A stretch of DNA of 64,000 nt from JBFGCT01 sp963825565 (GTDB lineage: Bacteria > Actinomycetota > Acidimicrobiia > Acidimicrobiales > Ilumatobacteraceae): the NCBI GenBank assembly GCA_963825565.1, contig CAWGTW010000004.1, positions 372,001 to 436,000 of the forward strand. The letters run 5' to 3'. The notes below the pieces were generated by a model that saw only the letters and a program-made list of their open reading frames with translations, ran no database searches and had not been told where the DNA came from. Positions within the stretch are counted from its first letter, which is position 1; every line of letters begins with the position of its first letter. The translations under genes were made by a program, and so were the position numbers. Below, piece after piece: positions 35,041 to 44,251 of this stretch.

Positions 35041-37445
35041 TGGTTGTCTCCGTTGTTGGTTGCGGCTGCGGACTGGATCGCGTTCCACACGTTGAGCGGG
35101 CTGGCGGGCATCTGGATGTCGTGCACGCCGAGCCCCGACAGTGCGTCGACGACGGCGTTCATGACGCAGGGGGCGGCGCCGATGGTGCCGGCCTCGCCGA
35201 CCCCTTTGACGCCCATTGCGTTGGTCGGCGACGGTGTCACGCTCTCGCCGAGCGTGATCGACGGGACGTCGCTCGCCGCCGGGACGAGGTACTCGGCCAG
35301 CGTCGACGACTGCAGGTTGCCGTCGCTGTCGTAGCGGGCCTCCTCCCAGAGCGCCTGGGCGATGCCCTGGACGACGCCGCCGTGGACCTGGCCCTCGACG
35401 ATCAGCGGGTTGACCCGGTTGCCACAATCGTCGACGGCGACGTAGTGCTGGAGGTCGACCTCGCCGGTCTCGGTGTCGATCTCGACCACGCACATGTGCG
35501 TGCCGAACGGCCACGAGAAGTTGGGCGGGTCGTACGTCACCTGGGCCTCCAGGTTCGGCTCGAGGCCGTCGGGCAGGTTGTGGGCGGTGAACGCCTCGAA
35601 GGCGACCGCCGCCAGCGGCAGCTCCTTGTCGGGCGAGCCGGCGACGCTGAACACGCCACCGGCGAACTCGATGTCGTCGACGTTCGCCTCGAGCTGGTGG
35701 GCGGCGATCTGTTTCGCCTTGTCGATCACCTTGTCGCAGGCCATGTCGATCGCCACACCGCCGACAGGGAGCGAGCGCGAGCCGTACGTGTCGAGCCCGA
35801 GCGGGGCGATCGCCGTGTCGGAGTGGAGCACGTCGACGTCGGCCGGATCGATGCCGAACTTCTCCGCGGCGATCATCGACCACGCCGTCTCGTGCCCCTG
35901 GCCGTGAGGCGAGGTGCCCGTGACGACCTGCACCTTGGACGTCGGCAGGACCCGCACGGTCGCCGCCTCCCACCCGCCGGCGCCGTAGTTCAGCGACGCC
36001 AGGACCCGGGACGGGGCGAGCCCGCACATCTCGAAGTAGGTCGACACGCCGATCCCGAGGCGCTTGGTCGCGCCCGGCACGTTCTGTTCGGCCTGGCGGG
36101 TCCGCAGCGCGGCGTAGTCGATCAGCCCCTCGGCCACCGTTGCGGCCTTGTCATGGTCACCGGAGTCGTACACCAACCCGGTGAAGGCCTCGTACGGGAA
36201 TTTCTCGGTGGGGATGAAGTTGCGCCGGCGCAGCTCGAGCGGGTCGACGCCGACCTCGCGGGCGAGCGCGTCCATCGCGTGCTCGATCGCGTAGGTCGCC
36301 TCGGGGCGTCCGGCGCCGCGGTAGGCGTCCGTCGGGGTCATGTTGGTGAACACCGAGGTACACGAGAAGTCGAACGCCAGCGGTAGCTCGTAGACCCCGG
36401 CGTACAGGAACGCTCCGAGCAGCGGTACGCCCGGCGTCACCAGTTGCAGGTAGGCGCCCATGTCGCCGACCAGACGCACGCGCACCGCGGTCAGCTTGCC
36501 GTCGGCATCGGCGGCGAGCTCGACGTGCTGGATCTGGCCGCGACCGTGGCAGGTCGCGAGCGCGTTCTCCGATCGTTCCTCGTTCCACCGCACCGGCACG
36601 TTGTGCTTGCGGGCCAGCGCAACGCACAGCAGTTCCTCGGCGTACACGTTGAGCTTGGACCCGAAGCCGCCACCGACCGACGGGCAGACGACGCGCATCT
36701 GGTGCTCGGGGATGCCGAGCGTGAGGGCGGTCATCACCTTGAGGATGTGCGGCACCTGCGTCGCAGAGTAGAGCGTCATGTCGCCGCCGAACGGCTGTGG
36801 CATGGCGACGACGGCTCGCGGTTCCATCGCCATCGGGATGAGGCGTTGCTGGACGTACCGCTCGTTGACGGTGAACGCCGCCTCGTCGAAGGCCTTCTGT
36901 ACGTCGCCCTCGTTCGCCTCGATCAGCAGTGGCCAGGTGTAGCAGGCGTTGGTGCCGATGTCCTCGTGGATCACCACCCGGTCGGACAGCGCGTCCTCGA
37001 GGTCGATCACCGCTTCGAGCGGCTCGTACTCGACGACGATCGCCTCCAGCGCGTCGCGGGCGATCGTGTCGCTCTCGGCCAGCACCGCGGCGACCCCGTC
37101 GCCGACATAGTTGACCTTGTCGATCGCCAGCGGATAGTGCGGCGGGTTCTTCATGTCCTCGGTGACCGGCCAGGCGCACGGCATCGGCGCGCCCCACAGG
37201 TCGGCCAGGTCGGCGCCGCTGTAGGCGGCGTGGACGCCGTCGATCGCCAGCGCGCCGGAGACGTCGACGCTCGTGATCCGGGCGTGGGCATAGTCGCTGC
37301 GCAGCACGGCGAGGTGCAACGCGCCGGGTACCTTCATGTCGTTGGTGAAGATCGCTTCCCCGGTCAGCAGCGCGGGGTCCTCCTTGCGCAGGAGGCGGGT
37401 GCCGAGAACCTTGTTCCCGGTCGTGGTGTCGTCGGTGACTGTCAT
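35037..37445 (-). CDS. coxL: Form II CO dehydrogenase-type molybdenum hydroxylase large subunit
   Basis: 802 residues. Mo-dinucleotide binding subunit of the xanthine oxidase family. Active-site loop AYRGAGR at 374-380, the form II signature; form I CO dehydrogenase has AYxCSFR with the copper-binding Cys. The catalytic Glu lies in GVKGVGEAGTIG near the C-terminus; cofactor contacts in CPSVGGGFGSK and GTSPHGQGHETAW. Form II enzymes are often annotated as CO dehydrogenases, but many probably act on other substrates such as purines or aldehydes. The substrate cannot be told here. It is preceded by coxS and overlaps coxM. Confidence 0.93.
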   Translation of the reverse strand: MTVTDDTTTGNKVLGTRLLRKEDPALLTGEAIFTNDMKVPGALHLAVLRSDYAHARITSVDVSGALAIDGVHAAYSGADLADLWGAPMPCAWPVTEDMKNPPHYPLAIDKVNYVGDGVAAVLAESDTIARDALEAIVVEYEPLEAVIDLEDALSDRVVIHEDIGTNACYTWPLLIEANEGDVQKAFDEAAFTVNERYVQQRLIPMAMEPRAVVAMPQPFGGDMTLYSATQVPHILKVMTALTLGIPEHQMRVVCPSVGGGFGSKLNVYAEELLCVALARKHNVPVRWNEERSENALATCHGRGQIQHVELAADADGKLTAVRVRLVGDMGAYLQLVTPGVPLLGAFLYAGVYELPLAFDFSCTSVFTNMTPTDAYRGAGRPEATYAIEHAMDALAREVGVDPLELRRRNFIPTEKFPYEAFTGLVYDSGDHDKAATVAEGLIDYAALRTRQAEQNVPGATKRLGIGVSTYFEMCGLAPSRVLASLNYGAGGWEAATVRVLPTSKVQVVTGTSPHGQGHETAWSMIAAEKFGIDPADVDVLHSDTAIAPLGLDTYGSRSLPVGGVAIDMACDKVIDKAKQIAAHQLEANVDDIEFAGGVFSVAGSPDKELPLAAVAFEAFTAHNLPDGLEPNLEAQVTYDPPNFSWPFGTHMCVVEIDTETGEVDLQHYVAVDDCGNRVNPLIVEGQVHGGVVQGIAQALWEEARYDSDGNLQSSTLAEYLVPAASDVPSITLGESVTPSPTNAMGVKGVGEAGTIGAAPCVMNAVVDALSGLGVHDIQMPASPLNVWNAIQSAAATNNGDNQ

Positions 37446-37508
37446 GGCTGGACCCTCCAGTGGTGCATCAGGAATCGAGTGCGGCGATGGTTCGGGCGAG
37501 GTCGCCGA

Positions 37509-37964
37509 TCAGCCGGCGGCGGCGAGGACCGACTTCACGATGTTGTGGTAGCCGGTGCAGCGGCAGAGGTTGCCTTCGAGCCCGAGGCGGACCTGCTCCT
37601 CGGTCGGGTGCGGGTTCTCCTCGAGCAGGCTGGTCGCAGCCATCACCATGCCGGGCGTGCAGTAGCCGCACTGCAGGCCGTGGTTCTCCATGAACGCCTG
37701 CTGCATCGGGTGCAGGGTGCCGTCGGCGGTCGCCATGCCCTCGATCGTCCGCACCTCGTGGCCGTCGGCCTGGACGGCGAGGATCGTGCAGCTCTTGACC
37801 GCCTCTCCGTCGAAGTGGACCGAGCACGCGCCGCACGAGGACGTGTCACACCCGATGTTGGTGCCGGTCAGCCCGACGTGTTCTCGGATGTACTGGACGA
37901 GCAGCGTGCGCGGCTCGACGTCGTGGGTGTGTGTGGTGCCGTTGATCGTGACCGTGATCTCCAC
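37509..37964 (-). CDS. coxS: 2Fe-2S (small) subunit of form II CO dehydrogenase-type hydroxylase
   Basis: 151 residues from GTG 37964, which has GGGGGT just upstream and gives the standard N-terminus (EITVTINGTTHTHDVEPRTLLVQYIREHVGLTGT). N-terminal plant-type cluster ligands Cys39, Cys44, Cys47, Cys59 (GCDTSSCGAC) and C-terminal helical cluster Cys99, Cys102, Cys134, Cys136 (CGYC, CRC). Transfers electrons from the Mo site to FAD. First gene of the S-L-M set; 63 bp before coxL. Confidence 0.95.
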   Translation of the reverse strand: MEITVTINGTTHTHDVEPRTLLVQYIREHVGLTGTNIGCDTSSCGACSVHFDGEAVKSCTILAVQADGHEVRTIEGMATADGTLHPMQQAFMENHGLQCGYCTPGMVMAATSLLEENPHPTEEQVRLGLEGNLCRCTGYHNIVKSVLAAAG

Positions 37965-38120
37965 GGATACCCCCAGGTGTCGCTCGTGGTGCGGATGGTT
38001 GACATCGCCGGCCGTCTGGGGCCGGGCACCGCCCATCATGCCTCATCCGCGCGTGCCGGGCGTCACGCAGCGGTCAGGCATCGCGATCCGTCGACGCCCC
38101 GGCGCGGTCCCGCCGGCGCG

Positions 38121-38546
38121 TCAGGTGGCGAGTGAAACGATGTCCTTGATCGTCAGGTACATCAGGAACCCGATGATCACGCCGCCGAAGACCGTGTAGT
38201 GCCAGCGCTTCGAGTGGTCAGCCCGCCAGAACCGGCGAATGCTGTACGTGATCGAGACCATCGCCAGGATCCCGATGACGAAGCCGACGACCGGCCCGAC
38301 ACCGCGGGCGATCCCGACCGCGGGCAGCACGAACGGAAAGATGATGTACATCAACAGGCATCGGCACGTCGTGAACAGCAGCGACTTCTGGAACGCCGAC
38401 CGCGCCTCGGCGGCCGTCGACGTCTTCCCGGGCGGGAGCCGGAGGAGCCGCTTCATGAACCGGTCGGCGCTCGACCGGTCGTCGGTCGTGACGCCGGACG
38501 GGCGGTCGGTTGCCGGCGTGCGGTCGCTGATCGGCTGCGTAGTCAT
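38121..38546 (-). CDS. Hypothetical membrane protein, three helices
   Basis: 141 residues. Hydrophilic N-terminus with SSADRFMKRLLRLPPGKT, then three predicted membrane helices (about 62-80, 83-102 and 116-136). No known domain was recognised. The ATG overlaps the HAD gene stop (ATGA, 38546-38543), so it belongs to the same transcript. Confidence 0.7.
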   Translation of the reverse strand: MTTQPISDRTPATDRPSGVTTDDRSSADRFMKRLLRLPPGKTSTAAEARSAFQKSLLFTTCRCLLMYIIFPFVLPAVGIARGVGPVVGFVIGILAMVSITYSIRRFWRADHSKRWHYTVFGGVIIGFLMYLTIKDIVSLAT

Positions 38547-39226
38547 GACTCGACAGAACGGTAGGTCCCAGCGACGGCGGCCACAACATCGCGCGGTGCC
38601 TCGACGACCACGCGAGCGCCGGCCCGGATGAGCTCGTCGTGGGAGCCGAATCCCCATGCCACCCCGAAGCAGTCGATCGCGTTGGCCCGTGCGCCCTCCA
38701 CGTCGTGCTCCCGGTCGCCGACCATGACGACGTGATCACCGGGCTCGATCGCCAGTTCGGCCAGCGCGTACGTGATCACCTGGGCCTTCGTGCGGCGTTC
38801 GCTCCCGACGGCGACGGTTGCGCCGGCCTGCACTGCGAAGTGATGGCCGAAGCCGAAGTGCTCGACGATGCGTTGCGCCGTCGGCTCGGGCTTGGCGGTG
38901 GCGAGCGCGAGCGTGCACCGACCGGACAGCTCGACCAGCATCTCGTCGATGCCGTCGTAGACCTCGTTCTCGAACAGGCCGACGTCCTCGTACCGCTCCC
39001 GGTACGCGTCGATCACCCGCCCGATGTCGCCGCGCCGGACGCCGAGCGTGGGGAACGTCGCCTCGAACGGGGGGCCGATGATCGAGCGCACTTGGTCGTC
39101 GGTCGGCGGAGGGTAGCCGCACGCCTCGAACGCGTGCCGGAGCGATCGGGCGATGCCGACCGAGGAGTCCGACATCGTGCCGTCGAGGTCGAGCAGGACG
39201 TGGGTGCGGGACTCACCGGTGGGCAC
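38543..39226 (-). CDS. HAD-family hydrolase, phosphoglycolate phosphatase-like
   Basis: 227 residues if started at GTG 39226. HAD motifs: I DLDGTMSDS, II LATAKP, III the Lys in RRTKAQVITYAL, IV MVGDREHDVEGARAN, with a helical cap (EATFPTLGVRRGDIGRVIDAYRERY). This layout fits the Gph/PgmB group. The frame is open upstream into sequence coding the C-terminal (TrkA_C) domain of a K+ channel, so either the two are fused or a stop codon between them has been lost; the five frameshifts just upstream make the second more likely. Confidence 0.83.
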   Translation of the reverse strand: MPTGESRTHVLLDLDGTMSDSSVGIARSLRHAFEACGYPPPTDDQVRSIIGPPFEATFPTLGVRRGDIGRVIDAYRERYEDVGLFENEVYDGIDEMLVELSGRCTLALATAKPEPTAQRIVEHFGFGHHFAVQAGATVAVGSERRTKAQVITYALAELAIEPGDHVVMVGDREHDVEGARANAIDCFGVAWGFGSHDELIRAGARVVVEAPRDVVAAVAGTYRSVES

Positions 39227-40221
39227 GTCGATACCCGCGAGCTGCAGCAGCCGTTGGAGGTCGGTGTCGGTGCCGACGGCGATGATGACGTGGTGCGGTT
39301 CGATCACCGTGTCGGGGCTCGGGTTGGTGTCGAACGTGCCGTCCTGCCGGCGAAGGGCGAGCACGAGCACGCCCACCTCCTGACGCAGGTTCGCCTCCCG
39401 GAGCGTCTTGCCCGCCAGCCACGAGTGCGTCGGGCACGTCCAACTCCTGCATCCGGAATTCGAGCGATCGCTCGTGCATCACGACGTCGACGAACTCGGC
39501 CACGTTCGGGCGGACGACGAACGATGCCATGCGGGCCGCCCCGAGCTCCTGGGGGTTGACGACGCGGTCGGCGCCGGCGTCTTCGAGCTTGCGCACGCTC
39601 TCGTCCTGCCGGGCCCGGGCGACGATGAACAGATCGGGCTGGAGCGCCCGGCCCGACAGCGTGACGAAGAGGTTCTCGGCGTCACCCTCCAGCGCGGCGA
39701 CCAGCGACGAGCGCCCGTTCGATGCCGGCGGCGCGGAACGTCGAGTCGAGCGTCGCGTCGCCGACGACGGTCGGGTACGGCACGTTCTCGCATCCGATCG
39801 GCGTTGATGTCGACGATCACGACCTCGTGCCCGGCGTCGGCGAGGTCGTGGGCGACCGCCCGCCCGACCCGGCCCCAGCCGCACACGATCGTGTGCCCGC
39901 TCAACTTGCTGACCTGCCTGTCCATGCGTCGCCTCCCGTACGAATTCTCGCAGTTGACCCTCGACGACGAGTTGCACTGCCAGGGTGAGGGCGTACAGCA
40001 CGGTGCCGACGCCGGTGACGATGAGGAAGATCGCGAACCACTTCTCCGCGGTGCCGAACGGCTGGACCTCCTCGAAGCCGACGGTGGTGACCGTGGTCAC
40101 GGTCTGGTACGTCGGCGTCGAGCGGGGTGAACCCGATCGCCCAGAAGCCGATCGTCCCGACGACCATCACCGACATGACCAGGCCGAGGGCGAGGCCGAG
40201 CCGCCCCATCGTCGTCGTCAT
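39227..40221 (-). pseudogene. Two-helix potassium channel with TrkA (RCK) domains, broken by about five frameshifts
   Basis: The pieces run in order on the minus strand from ATG 40221: first helix (LGLALGLVMSVMVVGTIGFWAIGFTPLDA), the pore TYQTVTTVTTVGFEEV, second helix, TrkA_N (MDRQVSKLSGHTIVCGWGRVGRAVAHDL), LFVTLSGRALQPDLFIVARA, HERSLEFRMQELDVP, and TrkA_C (GVLVLALRRQDGTFDTNPSPDT). Sense moves between frames at about 40110, 39926, 39787, 39716 and 39425; each looks like one surplus base. If corrected it would be an intact K+ channel of about 330 residues. Such clustering suggests poor base quality. It starts in an ATGA overlap with the upstream permease frame. Confidence 0.8.
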
Positions 40222-41129
40222 CGCCCGCCGACGCTACTCCCCGGCGGCGAGACTTCTGGGGGAGGCGTCCGCGGTCGCCCAACTCGGGCGGGCGTCAGCT
40301 CGTCGCTGAGGTCGTTCAGGCCGCGAGACGGCGAACCAGAGCGAGAGGGAGGCGAAGACGGCGAGGGCGAGCAGCGCCACCCCAGATGTTGCTCCACGCA
40401 ACGTCGGCATCGACGAAGCCGAGGCGGGCCAATCGCAAGACGTTGGTGAACGGGTTGATCCGCGCCACCTGCTCGAGCCATCCCTGCATCACGTTGAGCG
40501 GGGTCTGCGCCTCGGTCAGAAACAGCACGAGGAAGAACGTCAGCTGCATGATCGCGGCCGCGCGCATGTCGCGGAAGCGGTAGGCCAGGCCGAGTCCCCA
40601 GCCGGTGCCGAGGACGGCGATGCCCGAGCCCGGCGACGAAGAGCGGGAGCAGCCCGAGGGGGCCGTGGGTCAGGCGGGCTCCGAACATCGAGCCGACGAT
40701 GACGACGATGACGTCACGATCGTCGACCGGAGCAGGGCGGCGAGTACCGGCCCGCCGATCAGCGCCGAGCGCGGCGCCGGCGTCATGCGGAGCCGGTCGT
40801 AGAACCCGGTCTCGAGGTCGCGGATCGTTGCGAACCCGATCCCGATGCCGGCGAAGCCGCAGCCCATCAACCCGCCGAGCGGGAGGAACCAGTTGATCGA
40901 CCGGTCGGTCGGGAACCCTGGGATCTGGGTGATCGCGAAGAACGTGCCCGAGAACGCGACCGCCTGGCACGACCGGCATCAGGATCGACGGCAGAAAGGC
41001 CGACGGGAGGCGCACGATGTTGCGCAGGCTGCGCACGGCCAGCCCGACCGACGCCGCGCCGATCGATGTGCGCGCCGTGTTGAGCTCGTGGACCGGGCGC
41101 GGCGTGGTCGACCCGTCGATGGCGGTCAC
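40218..41129 (-). pseudogene. ABC-2 type permease (second), broken by four or five frameshifts
   Basis: Starts at GTG 41129 inside the stop of the first permease (GTGA). Sense is spread over frames: AVRSLRNIVRLPSAFLPSILMPVV; then QAVAFSGTFFAITQIPGFPT and FAGIGIGFATIRDLETGFYDRLRMTPAPRSALIGGPVLAALLRSTIV; then VIVVIVGSMFGARLTHG; then GIAVLGTGWGLGLAYRFRDMRAAAIMQLTFFLVLF with NPFTNVLRLARLGF; then VALLALAVFASLSLWFAV. Breaks lie near 40970, 40712, 40622, 40382 and 40325. It is homologous to the intact permease next to it and would pair with it. Errors in the sequence are the simplest explanation. Confidence 0.8.
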
Positions 41130-41950
41130 GACGCCCCCAGCCGGCGGTGCAAGGAGCGGAGGGCGAGTGCCGTCGTGGCCAGGGCGAGCGCCGCGGGGAT
41201 CAGGATCGCCCGGGCGACGGCGGAGGCGCTCAACGGCTCGATCACCAGGTCGCGCATCCCCTCGACGAGGTAGGAGATCGGGTTGAGATCGGCGAGCGTG
41301 GCGTAGACGCCGGTCATCGTCTCGCGTGGGAAGAACGCGGAGGAGAAGAACAGGGCGATGAACAGCAACGGGAACGCGCCCTGGACCGCCTCGGACGATC
41401 CGGTCCGGATCGCCAACGTCGCCATCAGCGCGCCGACCGCCAGTGCGAGAATCACGCCGCTGGCCATCAGGACGAGCACTCCCGGGACGCCGCTCTTGAC
41501 CGTCAGCCCGAACGGCAGGAGCACGAGGACGAAGACCACGGTCTGGAATGCCCCGTATGCCATCCCGCCGGCGAACCGCCCGACGAGGATCCCCGTGCGA
41601 GTGGTCGGCGAGGCGAGCAACCGGTCGAAGAACCCATTCTCGATGTCGGTCGCCAGCGCCGTCGCGCCGACCGTCGACCCGAACAGGATGCCCTGCACGA
41701 TCGCGCCGGCGAGCGCGAAGTCGAGGTAGGAGTCGACCTCGGGAAATCCCGGGATCGTCGTCGCCCGGCTGTACGACGCGGTGCCGAGCGCGGCGAAGAA
41801 CAGAGGGAAGAAGATCGACGGGATGACGAGCGCCGGCTGGCGGGCGAGCGCGACGATCGCCCGTTTCGACATCGCCCACGTCTGGGCGAGCGTCGACCGG
41901 GATCGCGGCGCGTGATGCCGCAGATCGTGGGTGGCGACGGTCGATGTCAC
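41126..41950 (-). CDS. ABC-2 type transporter permease (first)
   Basis: 274 residues from GTG 41950 (overlaps the ATPase stop, GTGA). Six membrane helices typical of ABC2_membrane/DrrB-type exporters: a first helix LARQPALVIPSIFFPLFFAALGTA, GAIVQGILFGSTVGATALATDIENGFFDRLLASPTTRTGILVGR (the conserved coupling region), LIFIALFFSSAFFPRETMTGVYATLADLNPISYLVEGMR. Works with the ATPase at 41947-42906 to export a drug or lipid; substrate unknown. Confidence 0.9.
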   Translation of the reverse strand: MTSTVATHDLRHHAPRSRSTLAQTWAMSKRAIVALARQPALVIPSIFFPLFFAALGTASYSRATTIPGFPEVDSYLDFALAGAIVQGILFGSTVGATALATDIENGFFDRLLASPTTRTGILVGRFAGGMAYGAFQTVVFVLVLLPFGLTVKSGVPGVLVLMASGVILALAVGALMATLAIRTGSSEAVQGAFPLLFIALFFSSAFFPRETMTGVYATLADLNPISYLVEGMRDLVIEPLSASAVARAILIPAALALATTALALRSLHRRLGAS

Positions 41951-42906
41951 TCCGCGCCCTCCAGGCGATGACCGGTCGCCTCGGCGAACACGTCGTCCAG
42001 GCTGGGCTCGTGCAGTTCGAGGTTGTGGACGGCCACTCCCGCCTCGTCGAGTTTGCGGATCACGTTCGACACCTCGCCCGCGCCGGCGGTCAGGCCGACC
42101 CCGAGGAAGCCGTCGCGGCCCGGCCGAAGGTCGCCGAATGCGACGAGTTGCGCCCGAGCGATCTCCTCGGCGCCATCGTCGACGGCGACGAACAGCGTCG
42201 GGCAGCCGACCTCCGCTTTCAGCTCGGCCGGCCGGCCCTTGCGGACGATGACCCCCTGGTCGATGATCGCGATCCGCTCGGCGAGCTGATCGGCCTCTTC
42301 GAGGTACTGCGTGGTGAGCAGCACGGTCGTGCCGTCGTTGTTGAGCCGCCGGATCTCCTCCCAGAGCGAGATGCGGCTCATCGGGTCGAGCCCGGTGGTG
42401 GGCTCGTCGAGGAACAGCACGCTCGGCTCGTGGATCAGCGAGAGCGCGAGGTCGAGCCGTCGGCGCATACCGCCCGAGTAGGTGCCGACGCGCCGGTTCG
42501 CCGCAGCGGTGAGGCCCACCCGTTCGAGCAGCTCGCCGGCCTTCGCGCGATGCTGCGACTTCGGCAGCCCGTAGAGCACGGCCTGCAGCGTCAGCAGCTC
42601 CGACCCGGTCATCAGCGGGTCGATCGCCGCGTCCTGCAATGCGACGCCGATGTTGCGCCGCACGTCGTCGGCCTGGTGGACCACGTCGAACCCGGCGACG
42701 CGCGCCGAACCACCGGTCGGTCGGAGCAGCGTGGTCAGCATCCGCACGGTCGTCGACTTACCGGCGCCGTTGGGGCCGAGGAAGCCGAAGATCTCGCCCG
42801 CCTCGATCCGCAGATCGACACCGTCGACGGCCTTGACCACCGCGTCGCCGGACCCGAAGTAGCGACGCAGGTCCTCGGTGACGATCGGGAGTGGCCGGGC
42901 GTTCAT
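41947..42906 (-). CDS. DrrA-type ABC exporter ATPase
   Basis: 319 residues from ATG 42906. Walker A GPNGAGKST, Q-loop VALQDAAIDP, signature YSGGMRRRLDLA, Walker B VLFLDEPTTGLDP, switch His replaced by Gln in LLTTQYLEEA, as is normal in DrrA-like (daunorubicin resistance) ATPases. The C-terminal regulatory domain ends EPSLDDVFAEATGH, another DrrA feature. First gene of the exporter operon; a second similar exporter lies at 46.5-48.3 kb. Confidence 0.94.
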   Translation of the reverse strand: MNARPLPIVTEDLRRYFGSGDAVVKAVDGVDLRIEAGEIFGFLGPNGAGKSTTVRMLTTLLRPTGGSARVAGFDVVHQADDVRRNIGVALQDAAIDPLMTGSELLTLQAVLYGLPKSQHRAKAGELLERVGLTAAANRRVGTYSGGMRRRLDLALSLIHEPSVLFLDEPTTGLDPMSRISLWEEIRRLNNDGTTVLLTTQYLEEADQLAERIAIIDQGVIVRKGRPAELKAEVGCPTLFVAVDDGAEEIARAQLVAFGDLRPGRDGFLGVGLTAGAGEVSNVIRKLDEAGVAVHNLELHEPSLDDVFAEATGHRLEGAE

Positions 42907-43500
42907 CCACGAAATCGTGCCAGCTGATCGGCCCGATTCCTTGGCTCGACCGTGCCGATTCGGGAGACGGGCCATCGGTCGCTGCGGAACGGCACCGACG
43001 GCACCGCGCCCGACGCTGGAACCGGTGCCACGAGTCGAGGAGGGGGTCCGCAACCCCGTCTCAGCAAATTGACGGGGCGTGGTCGGTGATGCCTTGGATC
43101 GAGCGGGGCATCAGGTCTGCATGAATTGGGCTCGTGCGGCAACACCGTTGGAGTGGAGCGATTCGGAGGTTCGGAGAGCCTCAGGTTTCGCCCGTTTGGC
43201 GTCTACAGCGAAGGCTCGGTGGCAGCTTGGTAGCGCGAAGACGTCGGTGTGCGTACGTGCCAGGTCGAGGCTGCGACGCCCACGATGAGCATCGAGATTG
43301 CTGCGAGCCAGCCGAACTCGCCGAGCAAGGCATCGCTTCCTGCGAACGCTGGTACCGAGTCGTCCCCGTCGGTCGCTGCGAAGCTCCATTGGCAGTCCGG
43401 ACGGTAAATGTGCGCTTGATCGGCAGATCCGCGCTCGGCCAGGCGCGGGATATCACGGGGCCGGAAGGCAACGACCGAGTGGACGGTCCAGACTGTCGAG
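42907..43500. other. Gene-poor stretch, no supported gene
   Basis: 594 bp between the ABC operon and a small plus-strand ORF. Overlapping frames on both strands are open but none has clear start, codon bias and homology together. One minus-strand frame, open from about 43520 to a TAG at 43205-43203, encodes a plausible membrane helix (GEFGWLAAISMLIVGVAAS) but no start codon was found. It may be the remnant of a membrane protein. Confidence 0.4.
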
Positions 43501-43728
43501 GTGGGGCAAGCCGACAGCTTCGAGTGGTCGAGGCGAAAGAACGGTGACGTGGTGATCTCCCATCACGGTCGTGTGGCCACGACTCTGCGGGGACGTCGCG
43601 CCGATCAGTTCGTCGAGGACGTCGTCGACGAGGACGGGCAAGAACTGATGGCGCGACTCACCGGCAACTACAAACGAGGCAACGAGCGCGACTCGCAGAG
43701 GCACCCTCGAAATCGGGAAGAGCAGTAG
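43501..43728 (+). CDS. Small conserved hypothetical protein
   Basis: 75 residues from GTG 43501. Sequence FEWSRRKNGDVVISHHGRVATTLRGRRADQFVEDV and LMARLTGNYKRGNER resembles short proteins of unknown function that are widespread in actinobacteria, with the motif TGNYKRGNER near the C-terminus. No signal or membrane segment. It opens the accessory region, and its stop touches the next possible start (TAGTG, 43726-43730). Confidence 0.6.
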   Translation: MGQADSFEWSRRKNGDVVISHHGRVATTLRGRRADQFVEDVVDEDGQELMARLTGNYKRGNERDSQRHPRNREEQ

Positions 43729-43810
43729 TGAACACCGAGGGATCTCTCGCCATCGGCGGTTCGGCGGCGATCTCAACTCGTAGCGCGAACTGCTCCGTAT
43801 CAACACTGCG

Positions 43811-44062
43811 TTGGTGGCGTCGCGACCGTTCCGCGGCAAGGAGCACCGGCGCATCCAGTTCGCGGTCCTCGCCGTCTTCGCCGTGCATCGCGGACTCGAA
43901 CCGGATCTGCTCGACGAGGTCGCCTACTGGATCGAGCAGTACTGGCAGTACGCGCTGTTCGCTGCGGTCGCCATCGTCCGAGCGTGCGCGGAACACTCGG
44001 GTACTCCGCTCGAGTCGTTCGTGGGCGACCTGACCTCTCGCCACGCCATCGACATCGACTGA
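43811..44062 (+). CDS. Hypothetical protein, possibly missing its N-terminus
   Basis: 83 residues from TTG 43811 (GTG 43814 follows). ASRPFRGKEHRRIQFAVLAVFAVHRGLEPDLLDEVAYWIEQYW, then ALFAAVAIVRACAEHSGTPLESFVGDLTSRHAIDID reads as a helical, coding-like protein. Coding sense extends upstream of the start to a TAG at about 43758-43760, and GTG 43728 in a different frame directly joins the previous stop, so the gene may be frameshifted with a start at 43728. Function unknown. Confidence 0.45.
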   Translation: MVASRPFRGKEHRRIQFAVLAVFAVHRGLEPDLLDEVAYWIEQYWQYALFAAVAIVRACAEHSGTPLESFVGDLTSRHAIDID

Positions 44063-44251
44063 CGAGTCACCGGGTAGGCGTTGGGTGACACTCGGCTTCG
44101 GGATTCGGGGACGCGCATTGTGGGATGGCCCCGAGCGGTCACACGTGTGCCGATCTGGGACGGGATTCGAGCGCGGTCGAGTGGCGCGATCGAGAGCGGG
44201 CCTCTACGTAGGAGAGGCGCTCGCTTCGGCGCCTTGGTCGGGTTCGTCGCC

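Noticed and set aside
35037..37445. True (form I) carbon monoxide dehydrogenase
   Set aside because: The active-site loop is AYRGAGR; the Cys that binds copper in form I is absent.
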